Positions 11,027 through 22,559 of a stretch of DNA of 64,000 nucleotides are shown piece after piece. The DNA comes from Bryoerythrophyllum caledonicum (Eukaryota; Streptophyta; Bryopsida; Pottiales; Pottiaceae), in the NCBI GenBank assembly GCA_963971425.1, contig OZ020518.1, positions 6,427,989 to 6,491,988 on the forward strand. Direction: 5' to 3'. The notes under the pieces are model-generated. The model saw nothing but the letters and a program-made list of their open reading frames with translations, was not told the origin of the DNA and did no database searches. Position numbers and translations under genes: made by a program. Numbering within the stretch: the first letter of the stretch is position 1; each line of letters opens with the position of its first letter.

Positions 11027-11388
11027 CCGAAGAAGAATTAGATATGAGGATCTTACTTGAGAATGAACATGATTCAATGCAGAACAGTCTCAGATTCTGT
11101 ACCATCAGTAAATGACGTGATTCCAATTTCTACTTGTATTGCCAATCAGCCTCATCGTAAGCTTCAGGATAATTTGGGAGCCACTAATTCTCATGAAGTG
11201 AACATTCAATCTCAGATCTTGCACCGAAAGAAGTCACGATTCAAATAAAACAGAGAGCTAATCGCATGAACCACCACAATGAGAGCTTCAGGAGCGTCCG
11301 ACGAATCCTCCTTTTTCCACCTCGAAAAGCAGAAAGTGGATGGCAGATGTGTGCCAACTCCACACTCTCGCAACAGTTCCCCATCCCC

Positions 11389-13445
11389 ATGGCCATGACG
11401 ACTCTTGCCAATTGCGCTCTGCTGCGCGTCTCTCCTTGGAGGGTGAGGCATAGACCGCGCCCGTCGCCGCTGTCGTGCAAGGGAGTGGCGGAGAGCAGAC
11501 CGGGAGGGGGAGGAGCAGGGCGGCGAGCGCTGGTGGTGGGCGGCGTTGTAGGCACGACAGTGCTGGTGGGCTCTGCGGTGGCCGTGGTCGCTGCTGCCAT
11601 GGCCAGTTCCGGAGGCGGGCGCGAAGCTGCCGTTCTCGCAACTCGTCGCGGCATGCAGTTGTTCTCGCAGGTTCTTAATCAACAAGTGCTTGGTGAATTG
11701 AATGTGTGCTTATGTGTTTCTCAGCTTGAATGGCTGTGGCTGGATTCGAACTTCAAACTTTTTGTTCATTTCGAGGGTTTAGGATTTGGAATCCTCCTTG
11801 AGGCATGAATTTGGCGACTGCAGGGGGATGTGAAGGGCTCGGTGGTGGAGTTCGACAAGGCGCTGGAGCTCGACCCTCGGCAGAAACCATGTAAGCTTTT
11901 TAGGGTAGAGCAGTGAGAGGATTAGAGCTCATGTGCTATTATTGTTTTCTGCTTGTCTTCAAGGTTGTCTCAGACGCTGTCTGTGTGTGCTGCAGATTTA
12001 TGGCAACGGGGTCTCTCTCTCTACTATCTCAACAGGTTCTCCCCACCTCATTCTGGATCCATCGGAATTCTCTCTAAAGTCCATAAAACTAACCCTCTTA
12101 CCTTGCCAGATTTGAAGAAGGTGCGAAGCAGTTCCGAGATGATGTCGCAGTGAATCCCAACGACACAGAGGAGGCAAGTATATTATGCAATCCTTCGTGA
12201 TTCCAGCATGATTCCAACCTCATTAACATGATGCTCCTGCTATCCGGATGATGCAGTCAATTTGGTGCTTTCTCTGTGAGGCTCAGCTTCACGGACCAGA
12301 GGAAGCGCGAAAACGGTTCCTAGAGGTGCGCATTCTCTGTCAAATCGCTTTCTGATGTTGATAGAGAGTTTGGATGTGAGTTTGGGCTGCTGTTCGTAGG
12401 TTGGACGAGACAGCAGACCTGTGATGCGAGCTGCATACGAGATGTTCCGCGATGGAGGTGACACCAAAGAGGTAGGTTTGGAGCACCAGATAGTTACCTA
12501 AAGTTTCTCACTCTGGATAGTTATTATATACACAGAGGAGCTTGGTGGTGTTCTTCAGTCAATGGTCTCTAAACTCAAGTTAACCCTTAAACGTCAGTCG
12601 GGAACAGGCACGTCTTTTTATCTATAGAATACAAAAAAATTATTAAAGGTTAGAAAGAGTTACACCTTTGGATTAATTATGAAACAGAGGGGTGACTTTA
12701 CTACTAACTCTGCTGTCTAGGAGTGAAATTTTATCTCTTTTAAATTTCTGCTTTGTTGGAACGCAGCTCTTGAGCCTTGCAAACACTAACGCTCATGACT
12801 TCTTCTACGCACATCTGTATGTGGGATTGTACCATGAAGCAAAGGTATGTGAGTTTAGATTCTGCATCTTCATCATTTTGCATTTACAATCACAGAAAAT
12901 AACGTTTCTCATTCGTTTTTTGGTTAACATCACTATTATGATCTCCAGAATGAGACAGAGCTCGCCAAGGACGCCATGATTGCTACAGTTTCTAGTTCTT
13001 ATGGGTCTAGGTGAGCCTCTGGTTTTTTTAAGAAGACAAAGCATTATCTGATATCATGCACATAACGTGAGTTTTGACCTCTTTTCTCATTTCAAAGCTC
13101 TTAATTTCTATAATCAGGAAAAAGGCGGCTAAGATTTATGATCTCTCTTTCTTTATAAAACGGCGGCTAAAACCACTTTTAAATTGAGCTATGAAGAGTG
13201 AGGAAAGAGTAGTGTTATAAATCAAAAGAGGGCTATCTTATTGAAACTTTGGGTGCGTTTACAAAGAACTCAACTGTATATCTACATATTAAAGAAGTGA
13301 TCACTATAGCAGGTGAATTCAGCACTAACGCTTGCCTTCCATTTCAACTTGTGGCAGGTCAGGTGACTATATGGCAACATTAGCGAAAGTTCACTGCGCA
13401 TGTCGCGGTTGGCCTGTGAAAGAGCCCCTTAACGCCATAATTTAA
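11389..13445 (+). CDS. plastid-targeted TPR-like protein
   Basis: Nine exons: 11389-11670, 11824-11890, 11996-12035, 12110-12173, 12257-12325, 12400-12471, 12767-12844, 12949-13010 and 13358-13445. They total 273 residues and every join keeps the frame. Intron 4 has a GC donor (gag|gcaagt). The start MAMTTLANCALLRVSPWRVRHRPRP looks like a chloroplast transit peptide. In-frame ATGs upstream (11266, 11347) are possible but give a less typical one. A glycine/valine-rich hydrophobic stretch at residues 47-70 may be a membrane or thylakoid segment. The mature part carries a TPR-like pair (GDVKGSVVEFDKALELDP, LWQRGLSLYYLNRFEEGAKQF) and blocks conserved in a plant-specific family (FLCEAQLHG, FLEVGRDSRPVMRAAYEMFRDGGD, YVGLYHEA, DYMATLAKVHCACRGW). 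Its function is unknown to me; such TPR folds scaffold protein complexes. It starts 363 bp after the previous gene. Confidence 0.88.
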
Positions 13446-13706
13446 TGGAGGCACTCCTCTGATTTTAGCACCAACTTCCCTGCAGAGAATTGACTGTAAA
13501 GTTCAGACATGTGTATTTTATGTCTAATCAAAGAGTTGGATTTTGACCTGATATTTGCAAGTGTGAATGCATGCCCAGGTTCTGAAATTAGTCACTTTGA
13601 AGTCACTCTCCGGCCGAAGCTACTGGAATGCATTGTAACCGTCTTTCTTTTTTGTCATTCTGAGTGATGTGAGGCTCTGGAGCCATGCACAGGATTTGGA
13701 GGAGCC

Positions 13707-16700
13707 ATGGACAATAATTTGACGCTTTTGCTGGAGGCGCTTGCAGGGAATGGATGTGTGCTTCCTTCGGAGCACCGAGCGGCGTTGGATATTTCTCTCA
13801 AGGTGAAGAAACAGGATGCGGGGTTGCAGACGTTGGCTCTTTGGGGAAGAATCTTCACTGCTACTGGCAATGACTACATTCTTGCAGAGGGTTATGTGAG
13901 CGCCAAGCGAATTGGGAGGAAACTCGTCTTCGACGCCAAGTACTATTACACGTGAGAATCCACACGCTACTCATGTTGAAGTATTGTCCGTTCACTTTAT
14001 GCAGGATTTTCAATCTCCTTAGCTCATGCAAGGAATTTAAGTGAGGGCTGGAACTTTTGCAACCTCATGTTTTTCATTTGAAGGAAATTTAGTATCACCT
14101 TCACTAATTACCCCCACCTTTCTAGTAGCAATCATCTGTGATTGTTTTTGTAAAAAAGACTGGATTTTTCTGCGTATTAATTTGCAGCCAAGATGGCGTG
14201 TTGTGGCTGGATCTGCAGCCGCCAGAGAATGACGATAGATTCGCTTTGTGCAAGAGCGCCAAAGGACCTTTAACTGGCGACCCTGCAAACGTGCAGCTTG
14301 TCATTCCTGACCCCATTGAACCGTCTGAGTATGACGAATGTGAGTCCCTTGTTTCCTTTCGGTTTGGACTGCACTTTAGATTGCCAAAACAATCGAGTCA
14401 GGATATGTCCTTGTAAGTCATTTCTTTTGGTTCGGACATCTTGGATCGCAACTTAGGTTACACAAGATAGAATGTGTCCTTGTAAGTCATGAATTTGAAT
14501 GCTTAGAACAAGTAGTGATACGTGTTCTATTTTGCAGTTGTGGAGCCAGCATTGGAGGGAGACAAGTCTGGATCTTCTGCAACGGATGAGAACACAGGGT
14601 CTGAGGATGAGGAGGAAGAGGCAACAACTGAGACTGAGGGTGACGACGGAGACGACACTGAAGAGCCTCCTGGTGAACCAGAAGAGGCAAAGGTTGGAAG
14701 CTTTCTCTAAACATGAAGATGTAGTGTATTTTGAACTCTCATAAAACCGCATAACTACTGAATAATTGATCTCCAGTTTAGGCTATGGATGACCTATCTT
14801 GAAGACTGTCACTTAAGTAGGTGAATTTCCAACCTTGAATCCAACATAATTTTCAGGTGATTGAAGATGAGGAAGTGGCTGAAGGTGAGGGAGGTGAAGG
14901 CGAGGGCAACGCCGAGGAGGAGATTCCTGCTGGCATTGAGCTTCCTGAGGTACATCACATTTTACATTCAGTATCTGAGGTTATTTGCAAAATGAGGCAA
15001 AGATACCTTTCATTTCCATTTTAAATAACTCAATCAGACTTATTTAGATTCAGCTCCAAGAGGAAAAATGTGGCTAACATTCTTTCCTCTAAAAGGCTGC
15101 TAAAACTACTCCTAACTTGAGTTTAGAGACCACCAAGCTCTTTCTACTTGCGAAACCACCAAGCTCTTCCATATAAAGTGAGGAAAGAGTAGTATTATAA
15201 ATAAATAAAAAGAGGGTTAGCTTCTTCATACTTGAAGTGACTTTACGAACACCTTCTTGTTAGTCACCTTCTTGATAGTAAAAAAGTTGAAGTTGCATGC
15301 AGCTTGAGAGATTGTGTGGACTGATGAAGTGGATAGACGAAGAATGTGGCGTGGTCCCACTCAATGCTTTAGTTCTCACACCAAAAGATGAACTTATCAA
15401 AAACTCGACTTTCACAGGTGAATACACATACCCTCAATTGCTGTTATATTCTGTGTAAAAAATTATATGCACATTGTATAGACAACGTGCTGACTTGGGG
15501 TTCCTGTTACTATTGAAGGGCCCAAATTCATTGATGAGCTGGACTCTTACTGTCACCTCTTCTCGGGTTACATGACCGCACCACTTTCAAAAGACCTCCC
15601 AGGTACTAAATACTATCTGAGGTTGAATGCCACACAGTTATTTGTATAAAGTTACCTAAAGTTTCTCCCTCTCCTTTCCTTTTCTTTTCTTTTTGGCACA
15701 CACAAGTTGCTACATTGGCAACTTGCGGCGATTCCCATCAAGTGAGAGAAGATTTTACAGTCGGGGATCAAACCCGCAACCTCATGTCACACTATCACAC
15801 GGGTAGTTTAGGGTCCTCTCAGATCTCATTAGAACTCCCTCTTTTCATTCCTATGTCCTCATCCTTCAATGGAAGAGCTTGATGGTCTCTAAACTCAAGT
15901 CACAATAGTTGTAGCATCTTTGAGAGTGTAGAAAGAGATCAACACGTTCTTACACTAACCCTTCAAGGTTGATGAGCTCACAAGGCATGGGAGAATCTAC
16001 GCCCGTAATAGATTATGCAGAACATCATTTACATAATGGATTCATTTCATCACGACCAGTAGTACACTTCAGAGAAACCACAGTAGTACTTCAGAGATAA
16101 TACACTTCAGAGAAACCACAGTAGCTCACCAATGCTTGCATCGATTTGAGTGGCGCCAATCCCGATAAATGCTCATCTTGCTCCACCTCTAAGTCACAGT
16201 TCAAATTTTCCATGGAGGTGGCTTGTAGCGCTTGCTACAGGGATTAAGGTGCCTAAACGACCCAAAAATGGATGTTAGGCCTTAAAGGGTTTATTGAAAA
16301 CCGTGCAAAGGTGATTCTAAGTGGTAAAAGATGGGGATATCTTGTTCAAACTTTGACTGACTTTTACAAACAACTCCAATATTAAAACCAGATTCACTTA
16401 CTTGTGAAGTCATCGAAAGTTTCGATAAGATAACCCCTCCTTTTAACTTAAATACTAGTCGTTCTTCAACGAGTCTAATAGATCATGTAGAACATTCTCT
16501 ACACGGTGGGTACATTTTCTCGTGATTGGTCACTACAAACATCACTATAGTTGTGACTCCAGGACACATTCTCACCGCACTTGATGGAAGCGCACAGATC
16601 CAAGGAACTTAACATAGGCTACGGATCAAATAGAGATGAAGTATTAGTCCACCAAATTCGCAAATTACTCCAAAAGTGGCCACCTATGGACCTCTCGTCC

Positions 16701-17125
16701 TTATAGAATTAAAGACCACCAAGCCCTTCTAGTAATCTAAGAGCTGATATTACAGAATCAAACTCAAGTTATAAGTAGTTTAGCCGCCTTTGAGAAGGAC
16801 GAAGTAGAGGTCATTTGTACCATAAATCTTTGCTGCCTTTCTCCTCTTGAAACTGATTTATTTCGGGCTCCTTTTAGTAAACTTGTAAGAATGAGAAAAG
16901 TGTTCAAAACTCATGCCTCACTTAACAAACAAACTCATGTTTGTGTACCTTTTAAATCCAGGTTCATGGGGCATCTACGCTGTTCCGTTGCAGAATGACG
17001 TGGTGGTGCGCAGCCTGGCCTGGCCTGGATACTTCTCGTATTACTCCGCCACTAATCACGACTGGGGATCAGTCTACTTCGGCTTCGGCGAGAAGAACAA
17101 AGACATTGCCTTCGGAGTCCCCTAG
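13707..17125 (+). CDS. RSPH9: radial spoke head protein 9 (RSPH9/RSP9)
   Basis: Seven exons: 13707-13951, 14188-14339, 14538-14692, 14857-14949, 15303-15417, 15519-15602 and 16962-17125. They give 335 residues with all joins in frame and GT-AG introns. RSPH9 is a component of the radial spoke head, which passes signals from the central pair to the dynein arms of 9+2 axonemes; in a plant it would act in the sperm flagellum. The start (LLLEALAGNGCVLPSEHRAAL), the segment LALWGRIFTATGNDYILAEG and the C-terminal block GSWGIYAVPLQN…VVRSLAWPGYFSYY…GSVYFGFGEKNKDIAF match the family. Animal and algal proteins are about 270-276 residues. The extra length is mainly a very acidic insert at about residues 138-212 (SEDEEEEATTETEGDDGDD). 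Intron 6 (1,359 bp) is swollen by repeats. The gene starts 261 bp after the TPR stop codon. Expression is expected in antheridia only (inference). Confidence 0.92.
15690..15815 (-). mobile_element. SINE-like tRNA-derived fragment in RSPH9 intron 6
   Basis: On the minus strand the sequence reads gaggttgcgggtttgatccccgac, which contains a good RNA polymerase III B-box (GGTTTGATCCC). The A-box is weak and no cloverleaf closes, so it is not a working tRNA gene. The flanking cacacaagttgct also occurs at 20519-20531, suggesting a dispersed family. Confidence 0.45.
15956..16293 (+). mobile_element. MITE-B copy in RSPH9 intron 6
   Basis: A 338-bp repeat with ends CTAACCCTTCAAGG and CCTTAAAGGGTTTA. 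The interior is shared with 1782-2073 (reverse) and in part with 20681-20978: gggagaatctac, aacatcatttac, tttcatcacgacc, aatgcttgcatcgattt. It lies wholly inside the large sixth intron, so splicing would remove it. Confidence 0.7.
16470..16715 (+). repeat. MITE-B-related repeat in RSPH9 intron 6
   Basis: Shares long stretches with 47395-47650: gggtacattt, ggtcactacaaacatcact, tccaaggaa, ggatcaaatagagatgaag, ccaccaaattcgcaaa, gtggccacctatgg. The beginning resembles MITE-B, and the rest is an extension not present in the other B copies. Confidence 0.6.
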
Positions 17126-17629
17126 AATATTCTTCCTCTCAATCTTCCAGTACTATCAGTTCACCTCGAACAGGTGATGAACTCTCCCGGGATTCAAGAG
17201 AAAACACAACTAAAGACGTGACTTCTAAGGATTTGTAGACATGATACACTTAATTGGATAAAAGTTGCACAAAGGTGGTGTTCAGGGCGAAAGTGTGTTT
17301 GCCACCGTCCACTAAACAGGAAGTTGTTTTTCTTAAGTGTTTGGTTCAAGTGGTAGAATACATACAGCTATCAGCTTAGTATCAATGAATCAGATCACCT
17401 GTAATATGAATGTATAAGAGACCTACCTATAACTAGCACCAAGATAAGTATCAAGACTGAAAAACATCACAGAATTGAGATGAGAAGTGTGACAGAGTCA
17501 AGACGTTTTCGGTATCTCTCTGCATATGAATGCTGGTTCCGGGTGGTAGAAAGCATATACAGTTCAGTTCCCGGCCTACTAGCTAGTATTTTTATCAAAG
17601 AATGTTGCTCACCGACCTAGTACCTAAAA
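17126..17629. other. convergent 3' regions of RSPH9 and the GRAS gene
   Basis: 504 bp between two facing stop codons. No open frame or repeat was recognised. It must hold both polyadenylation regions, so the transcripts may overlap. Confidence 0.6.
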
Positions 17630-19180
17630 CTAGCACCTTGGGAGGTTTACCTGATCAGCAACAGGTATCCAAGCGCTTGCGAAGCTCACGTCATGGCCTT
17701 TCCAGGTGAGCAACAGTGCCTGCTCTTGGTCGTCGTCGCTCTCCTTGCGCAGGCCCCAGCACCCGGAGTGCTCCGCGAGCATGGCCTTGGTCTCGTCCAC
17801 GACGTCGGTGGCGAAGCCCACGGCCGCGAACCCGGCGTGGCGCATGCGCTCCACCCAGCGCTGCTTGGTCTCCGCGCGCTCCACGCGGTCAGCGCCCTCG
17901 CAGGCCACCACGTTGGCGATCTTGTCCCCCACCTCGTCTTCCAGGCGGCGGCGCTGGCAGCTGTCCTCAGCGAGGAGCGTGTGGAGCGCGTCGAGCGGGA
18001 TCCAGAGGTGGTTGAAGGCGCTCCGGAGCCGCGTGATGAGGTCGGGGGACGTCAAGCTCACGTCCTCCTCGGCGAGCGTCACCACCTCCGGGTGGAGCTC
18101 CCGGATGAACCGTAGCGTCTCGTCCCGCACTCCGCCTTCTTCCGTGACGTAGTGCAGCCTGTAGAGGCAGTTCACCGCGAGCGACTCCTCCTGCGAGAGC
18201 CGCACCTTTGAGATGTGGTCCACGAGCTCGCACTGGAGCATCACGTTCTTCGAGGTGGCGAACTTTTGCAGGCGCGTGATGAGGTCTTGGTATGGAACGT
18301 CGAGCAGGGGCGGGATGGGGGCTGTGGAGACGCAGATGGTGAGCCGGAGGTGAGGCGGGGGCTCCGCGCGCTCCGAGAGCGCTTCGATGAAGGTGGGCCA
18401 TTGCGTGCAGTGGCTGGTGTTGAAATCCAGGATGTGCACGTTCTGCTTGCCCTCCATGGCGGCCAGGATGGCGCCGTTGGCGGCGATGAAGCCGAAGCGG
18501 TACCACGGCATGACATCGATGTAGGTGGTGAGCTCCAGGATGGTTTTCACCGCGGCGTGTCGTGCCAGGGAGCGTCCTTGGAACCTGGAGAGGAGCGCTT
18601 TGAGGAAATGGGAGAGCAGGCGCTGGTTGGGGTCGCCGTCTGGCGAGGCGATGCTGTTGATCACGAACATGGTTTGCTGCGCGTGTGTCAGGTCATTGGC
18701 TTCCAGTGATGTGGCGCATTGCACCAGCAGGTGCTCCATGGTATTCAGCTCCCGCGTGCCCATGCCCACATTCGACTTCTTCACCTTCTCCACGTACTCT
18801 TCCTGCTTGCCGACTGACCTCATCTTCTTCCACACCGGGGGAGATTCTCCGCTGTGGTGGATCTCCAGGAGCTTCGATGCCATCACTCTGGGGCTTGTCT
18901 CACCTGCGAACTGGAGAGAATCGGTACCTAGGTGGAAATCGGTCCCATACTTTAGCCTCTGGTGATGATACTCAGGAGGCAACGAGTGAGGAGCCTGGCT
19001 CCACATATCAGTGCCTTGTTCCTCGTTGATGGACAAGCCTGGGTCACCTGAGAAGCCTGTGCTTTCCTGGTCTCTCGAGCTTGATGCATTTGAGGTGGTG
19101 TCATTCTGGTGCTCCATGGAACAAATTACGTCTAACAAATCATCTCTGAATCGCCCTCTTGTGAACCATCCATGGAACAA
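17630..19180 (-). CDS. GRAS-family transcription regulator, SCL32-like
   Basis: A single exon of 516 residues; the second methionine (residue 22, genomic 19117) is an equally possible start. GRAS proteins are plant nuclear regulators of development that act with DNA-binding partners. Residues 1-145 are variable and polar. The GRAS domain runs from about 146 to 508: leucine heptad repeat I (MEHLLVQCATSLEANDLTHA), the block ASPDGDPNQRL, VHILD at 248-252 in place of VHIID, the second leucine repeat, a PFYRE-type region (HPEVVTLAEEDV… near 363) and the SAW motif (WGLRKE… and LTWKGHDVSFASAW at 475-504). ASPDGDPNQRL, RLRSAFNHLWIP and VACEGADRVER point to the SCL32 lineage. No DELLA motif. The coding DNA is clearly GC-richer than its flanks. 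Confidence 0.93.
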   Translation of the reverse strand: MFHGWFTRGRFRDDLLDVICSMEHQNDTTSNASSSRDQESTGFSGDPGLSINEEQGTDMWSQAPHSLPPEYHHQRLKYGTDFHLGTDSLQFAGETSPRVMASKLLEIHHSGESPPVWKKMRSVGKQEEYVEKVKKSNVGMGTRELNTMEHLLVQCATSLEANDLTHAQQTMFVINSIASPDGDPNQRLLSHFLKALLSRFQGRSLARHAAVKTILELTTYIDVMPWYRFGFIAANGAILAAMEGKQNVHILDFNTSHCTQWPTFIEALSERAEPPPHLRLTICVSTAPIPPLLDVPYQDLITRLQKFATSKNVMLQCELVDHISKVRLSQEESLAVNCLYRLHYVTEEGGVRDETLRFIRELHPEVVTLAEEDVSLTSPDLITRLRSAFNHLWIPLDALHTLLAEDSCQRRRLEDEVGDKIANVVACEGADRVERAETKQRWVERMRHAGFAAVGFATDVVDETKAMLAEHSGCWGLRKESDDDQEQALLLTWKGHDVSFASAWIPVADQVNLPRC

Positions 19181-20400
19181 AGGTGTCTAATTGACCCTAA
19201 AATGATACTGAATCCATTTCATCCTCTCATGAATCATCCATGAGCCCATGCTAAAAAATGGAGATGCTCTTTCAAAGAAATACTCCTCATGTATGGATCA
19301 AAACTACCCCTGGATGATGCAAGCAAAGTTTTCATCTTCCCATTGACGTGCAATTCCCCCTTCCTTGAAAATTCTACAGCTATGTCCACTGACACCCACG
19401 CTCATGCTTCGTATGTACTAGGGAGATGACTCGCCCTCAGCGGTGTACCCACACAATCGCATTACCATAACCCATCGTCAGCCTTGGCGCCACCTGATTC
19501 AAGGAACAATGTGGTACTCCTCAAAATGAGCTCTCTACGAAAAAAATGTACCAAAAAACCCAAACCTGTCTGTTGTTTGCTGTCACCTAAGAAAAGCGGA
19601 CAGGGTCCACAGATAAACTTGAGAGGTGAACTCTTCTTAAAGTTAGAGGGAGAACAATACATGTAACTCACAGTGGAAAGCTGTACCTTGACAGCTGCAT
19701 GAAAACAACTAGATCTGTGATGAAACCTTGTGTCCAAGCCGCAACTGATGCAAGTCCTTACTCCAGTTGCTTGCAATTCCGGGAGCCCAAGTGGTGAAGA
19801 ACTCCACCAGCTTCAAGTGGGGCAAGTTCCATTTCGAAGATTTCACCTTTTATAAAATTCTCAAGTCCGAGGCATTAAGGGTAGTATGCACTCTTATCGC
19901 TACCTCAACAAAACTCTCCATCCGCAAAAACTCTTTTTCCTGACAGAAGGACCTGCGCTAGAAACTGGAAATGCCAGCATCTGTTCAGGTGCTAGCCAGA
20001 GTTTTCCTAACAACAACTCATGATGGAACTACAGAGAAAACCTGAGAGTAAGCACCCTCTTCTACACACTACTACTACAGCTACTGATCACATTCTGTAC
20101 CAATTTGTATAAGAGATCCAGAAGAGGCACAGACACAAAATGAGGTGTGAGAGGCGGGGGCGGCGACCGGGGGGCGGGGGCGGCGACTGGAGAGTGGGGG
20201 GAGTTGTTTGGAGTTTGGCTGTTGTGAGTAAATTGCGACAGCAACGGAAAGCATGTGCGTTTTGATTGTTTATTTGCCTCATTTGCAGAGGACTTCAGGA
20301 GCTGGAGATCTGCTTGGATTGCGTGTGGAAGAGGTCACTATTCGCGTTGCTGTAGGTTGCATCATCATGATCTCCCACAACAACAACAACAAGCATTTTG
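19181..20400. other. upstream region of the GRAS gene
   Basis: No gene recognised. It contains the probable promoter and 5' leader (19181-19450) and a G-rich patch at 20145-20200 (gaggcgggggcggcgaccggggggcggggg) that could form G-quadruplex structure on the + strand. 20370-20520 is a C/T- then T-rich low-complexity run. Confidence 0.5.
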
Positions 20401-20680
20401 ATTGACACTTGAAAAGTCTCTTCTTTTTTTCTTTCTTTCTTTGTTCTTTTCTTTTCTTCTTGTTTGTTTGTCTTTTGTTTTTTTATTTTTGTTTTTTTAA
20501 TTTAAAATTTATAGGGTGCACACAAGTTGCTAGAGGAGGGGTATAGAAAGGTGCAGTGTTGAGTCGCATGTCGGCGTTGGGTTGCATGTCCCACCTTATT
20601 GTTGAAGTGAATCCTTGTTGACCCCTATACTTGTTGGTAGAGTGCACCATTCTTGTCCCGTATCGTCCACTTGCCACCAT

Positions 20681-20978
20681 TCAACCCTTTAATGTCTAAG
20701 TGGACCATGAGAGCTTGGGAGAATCTACAAGCGTAGTAGATTAGGCGAATATCATTTACACAATGGATACATTTCAACATGACCCTAATTCACAGAAATC
20801 ACTATAGTTTGCTAATGCCTTCATGGATTGGAGATTAAAAAGATCTGTTGGAAAGCTTATGAGGAGCTCGAAATGCAATGAGAGGACCTGAGAACTAGTG
20901 GCGAATTGTGCAAAAATTTAGAAGAGAAAAAACACCAAAATAGACCCTGCCAGGGCCTCATAAGTGTTAAAGGATTAA
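20681..20978 (+). mobile_element. MITE-B copy
   Basis: Ends TCAACCCTTTAATG and GTGTTAAAGGATTAA. The interior gcttgggagaatctac, gtagtagatta, atatcatttacacaatgg and cactatagtttgctaatgcc matches the intron 6 copy of RSPH9. It is diverged toward the right end. Confidence 0.6.
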
Positions 20979-21471
20979 TCCATAATTGAGTATCGGATTA
21001 GGAACTAAGGAGTTAAACCCAAGTGTATTTTCAAAAGTGCGACACATGAGTAGTATCATCCTCTGCGCTCAAAGGCCCAAGCTAGCATCAAATGCTAGCA
21101 TGAGCCTTTGGGCATTAGAGATGTTCTAAAGGTTAGAGGTTATTGAGCATGAATTAGGAATTTGGCAATGAGATGGTAATCTAAGGCAATAACTACTATT
21201 CGAAGACCATAAAAACTACTATAAATCTTGTTAGTATTGCATGATCTTACCATATGAGGACCAACAGATTCCACTATATGTGTGATCAAACTCACAGCCA
21301 AATTTTCTACCACTTTCCAAATAATTTTCTTACGACTATCTAATTAGACTGAATGATATAACTTGGTCTTGCATATTATTCAAGTGATGCGGTATGAGAG
21401 GGTAGTAGTACACCTGTGTAAATTGGTTATAAAGGAAATGGGGCATGATTGATAATGCCAACCAGTGTGAG
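20979..21471. other. intergenic DNA, nothing recognised
   Basis: AT-rich, with one short inverted repeat (gctagcatcaaatgctagc, 21082-21100). No gene or element boundary could be supported. Confidence 0.4.
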
Positions 21472-21474
21472 ATA

Positions 21475-22559
21475 GGGCCGCTTCACACCAAGCCGAGTCA
21501 AGAGTTCATCCGTCAAAATTTATGCCCAAACTATGGCGAGAGTCCAAACTTTTGGATTAAAAAAACATTAAAATATACATATTGAAGCCTTTGGGCGGTT
21601 GTGGTGTGAAGCCCCAAAGCCCAAGTCCAAAGTCCAAACCCCATATCATTTGCCAAGATTCCACTCACTTTTTACTACGTGAATGGATTAATTTTCTGAA
21701 ATTTTCCTCTTATTCTTTTACCATGGGTTCTAGAAGGGAACGTGATCTTGTTCTACTTTTGGTTTCCATGGTAATTAAATATGTTATAGTAGGCATTTTG
21801 GCATTGCAAAAACTTGCAATTTTCCTATGTGTCAATTCCTATGCAAAAAACATGAAAAAGATTAGTGAAAATGCTCAAAAAATGGCCTTGAAAAATCAAT
21901 TTCAGCACACTTTGGGAAGCTCAAACAAAAACTGTAATTGCATAAAAGAAGGAGAATGAGGCATTTGACATCAAGGAGGGAGGTAGGTCTTGGTGGAGAG
22001 TGTGTTGGTTGAATTGAGGGAGACTAGGGCCCAAATCCCAACGCCAACGCCCTTCATGCCCTCGCAATGGAGGGGAAAGGGGGGCTAGGCACCGGCGGCA
22101 AAGGCAAAGGCCTTTTGGCCTCAAATTGGGCCTCCAATTGACCTCACAATTATCAAACCTTTTGCAAAATTTAGGGTTTATGGTTTGAAATATTTACTTA
22201 CGCCAAAAAAAATTGGCCATTTTCACTTACGTAAAAATAACTCAGCCAAAAAATTTGGCCTCTTTCATCTAACCATCCAGATCTTCTCAGATTTTGATTA
22301 TTTTATCGATAAAATTGATGGACTCTCGAAGGAAGTTTGGGTTGACTAAAAATGGCGACCCAAGTTTTGCTCAAGAGTCGGTCGCCTTGGCGCCAAAACT
22401 CTCCAAAAGTATTGCCACGTAGGCACATTGGAAGACGACGGCCTTTGGACTTTGGCCAAGTTTGGTTTGAAGGCCGAAAGGTTGGACTTTGGCCATTCAA
22501 GCAATCTCATTGGTGGAAACCGACGGACTCTTGACCTTGGATTTGGTGTGAAACGGCCC
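21475..22559. mobile_element. PIF/Harbinger-like MITE 2
   Basis: A 1,085-bp non-autonomous element beginning GGGCCGCTTCACACCAAG and ending TTGGTGTGAAACGGCCC, an inverted repeat with one or two mismatches. The flanking triplets ATA and TTA suggest a decayed TWA target duplication. Subterminal features resemble MITE 1 at 581-1572 (a gccaaaactctcc…ccacgtaggc block against gccaaaaccatgcc…acacgtagg). The 125-codon open frame inside (21582-21959) has no transposase motif and is not called as a gene. Confidence 0.68.

Noticed and set aside
11212-11685. Several open frames on - over the TPR transit-peptide exon
   Set aside because: Composition effect; the + strand frame splices into conserved exons.
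17693-18709. Long open frames on + opposite the GRAS gene
   Set aside because: They arise from the GC-rich codons of the GRAS coding strand; their translations are low-complexity and match no family.
21582-21959. 125-codon frame with a hydrophobic stretch
   Set aside because: It lies wholly inside a PIF-like MITE, matches no family and has AT-driven composition.
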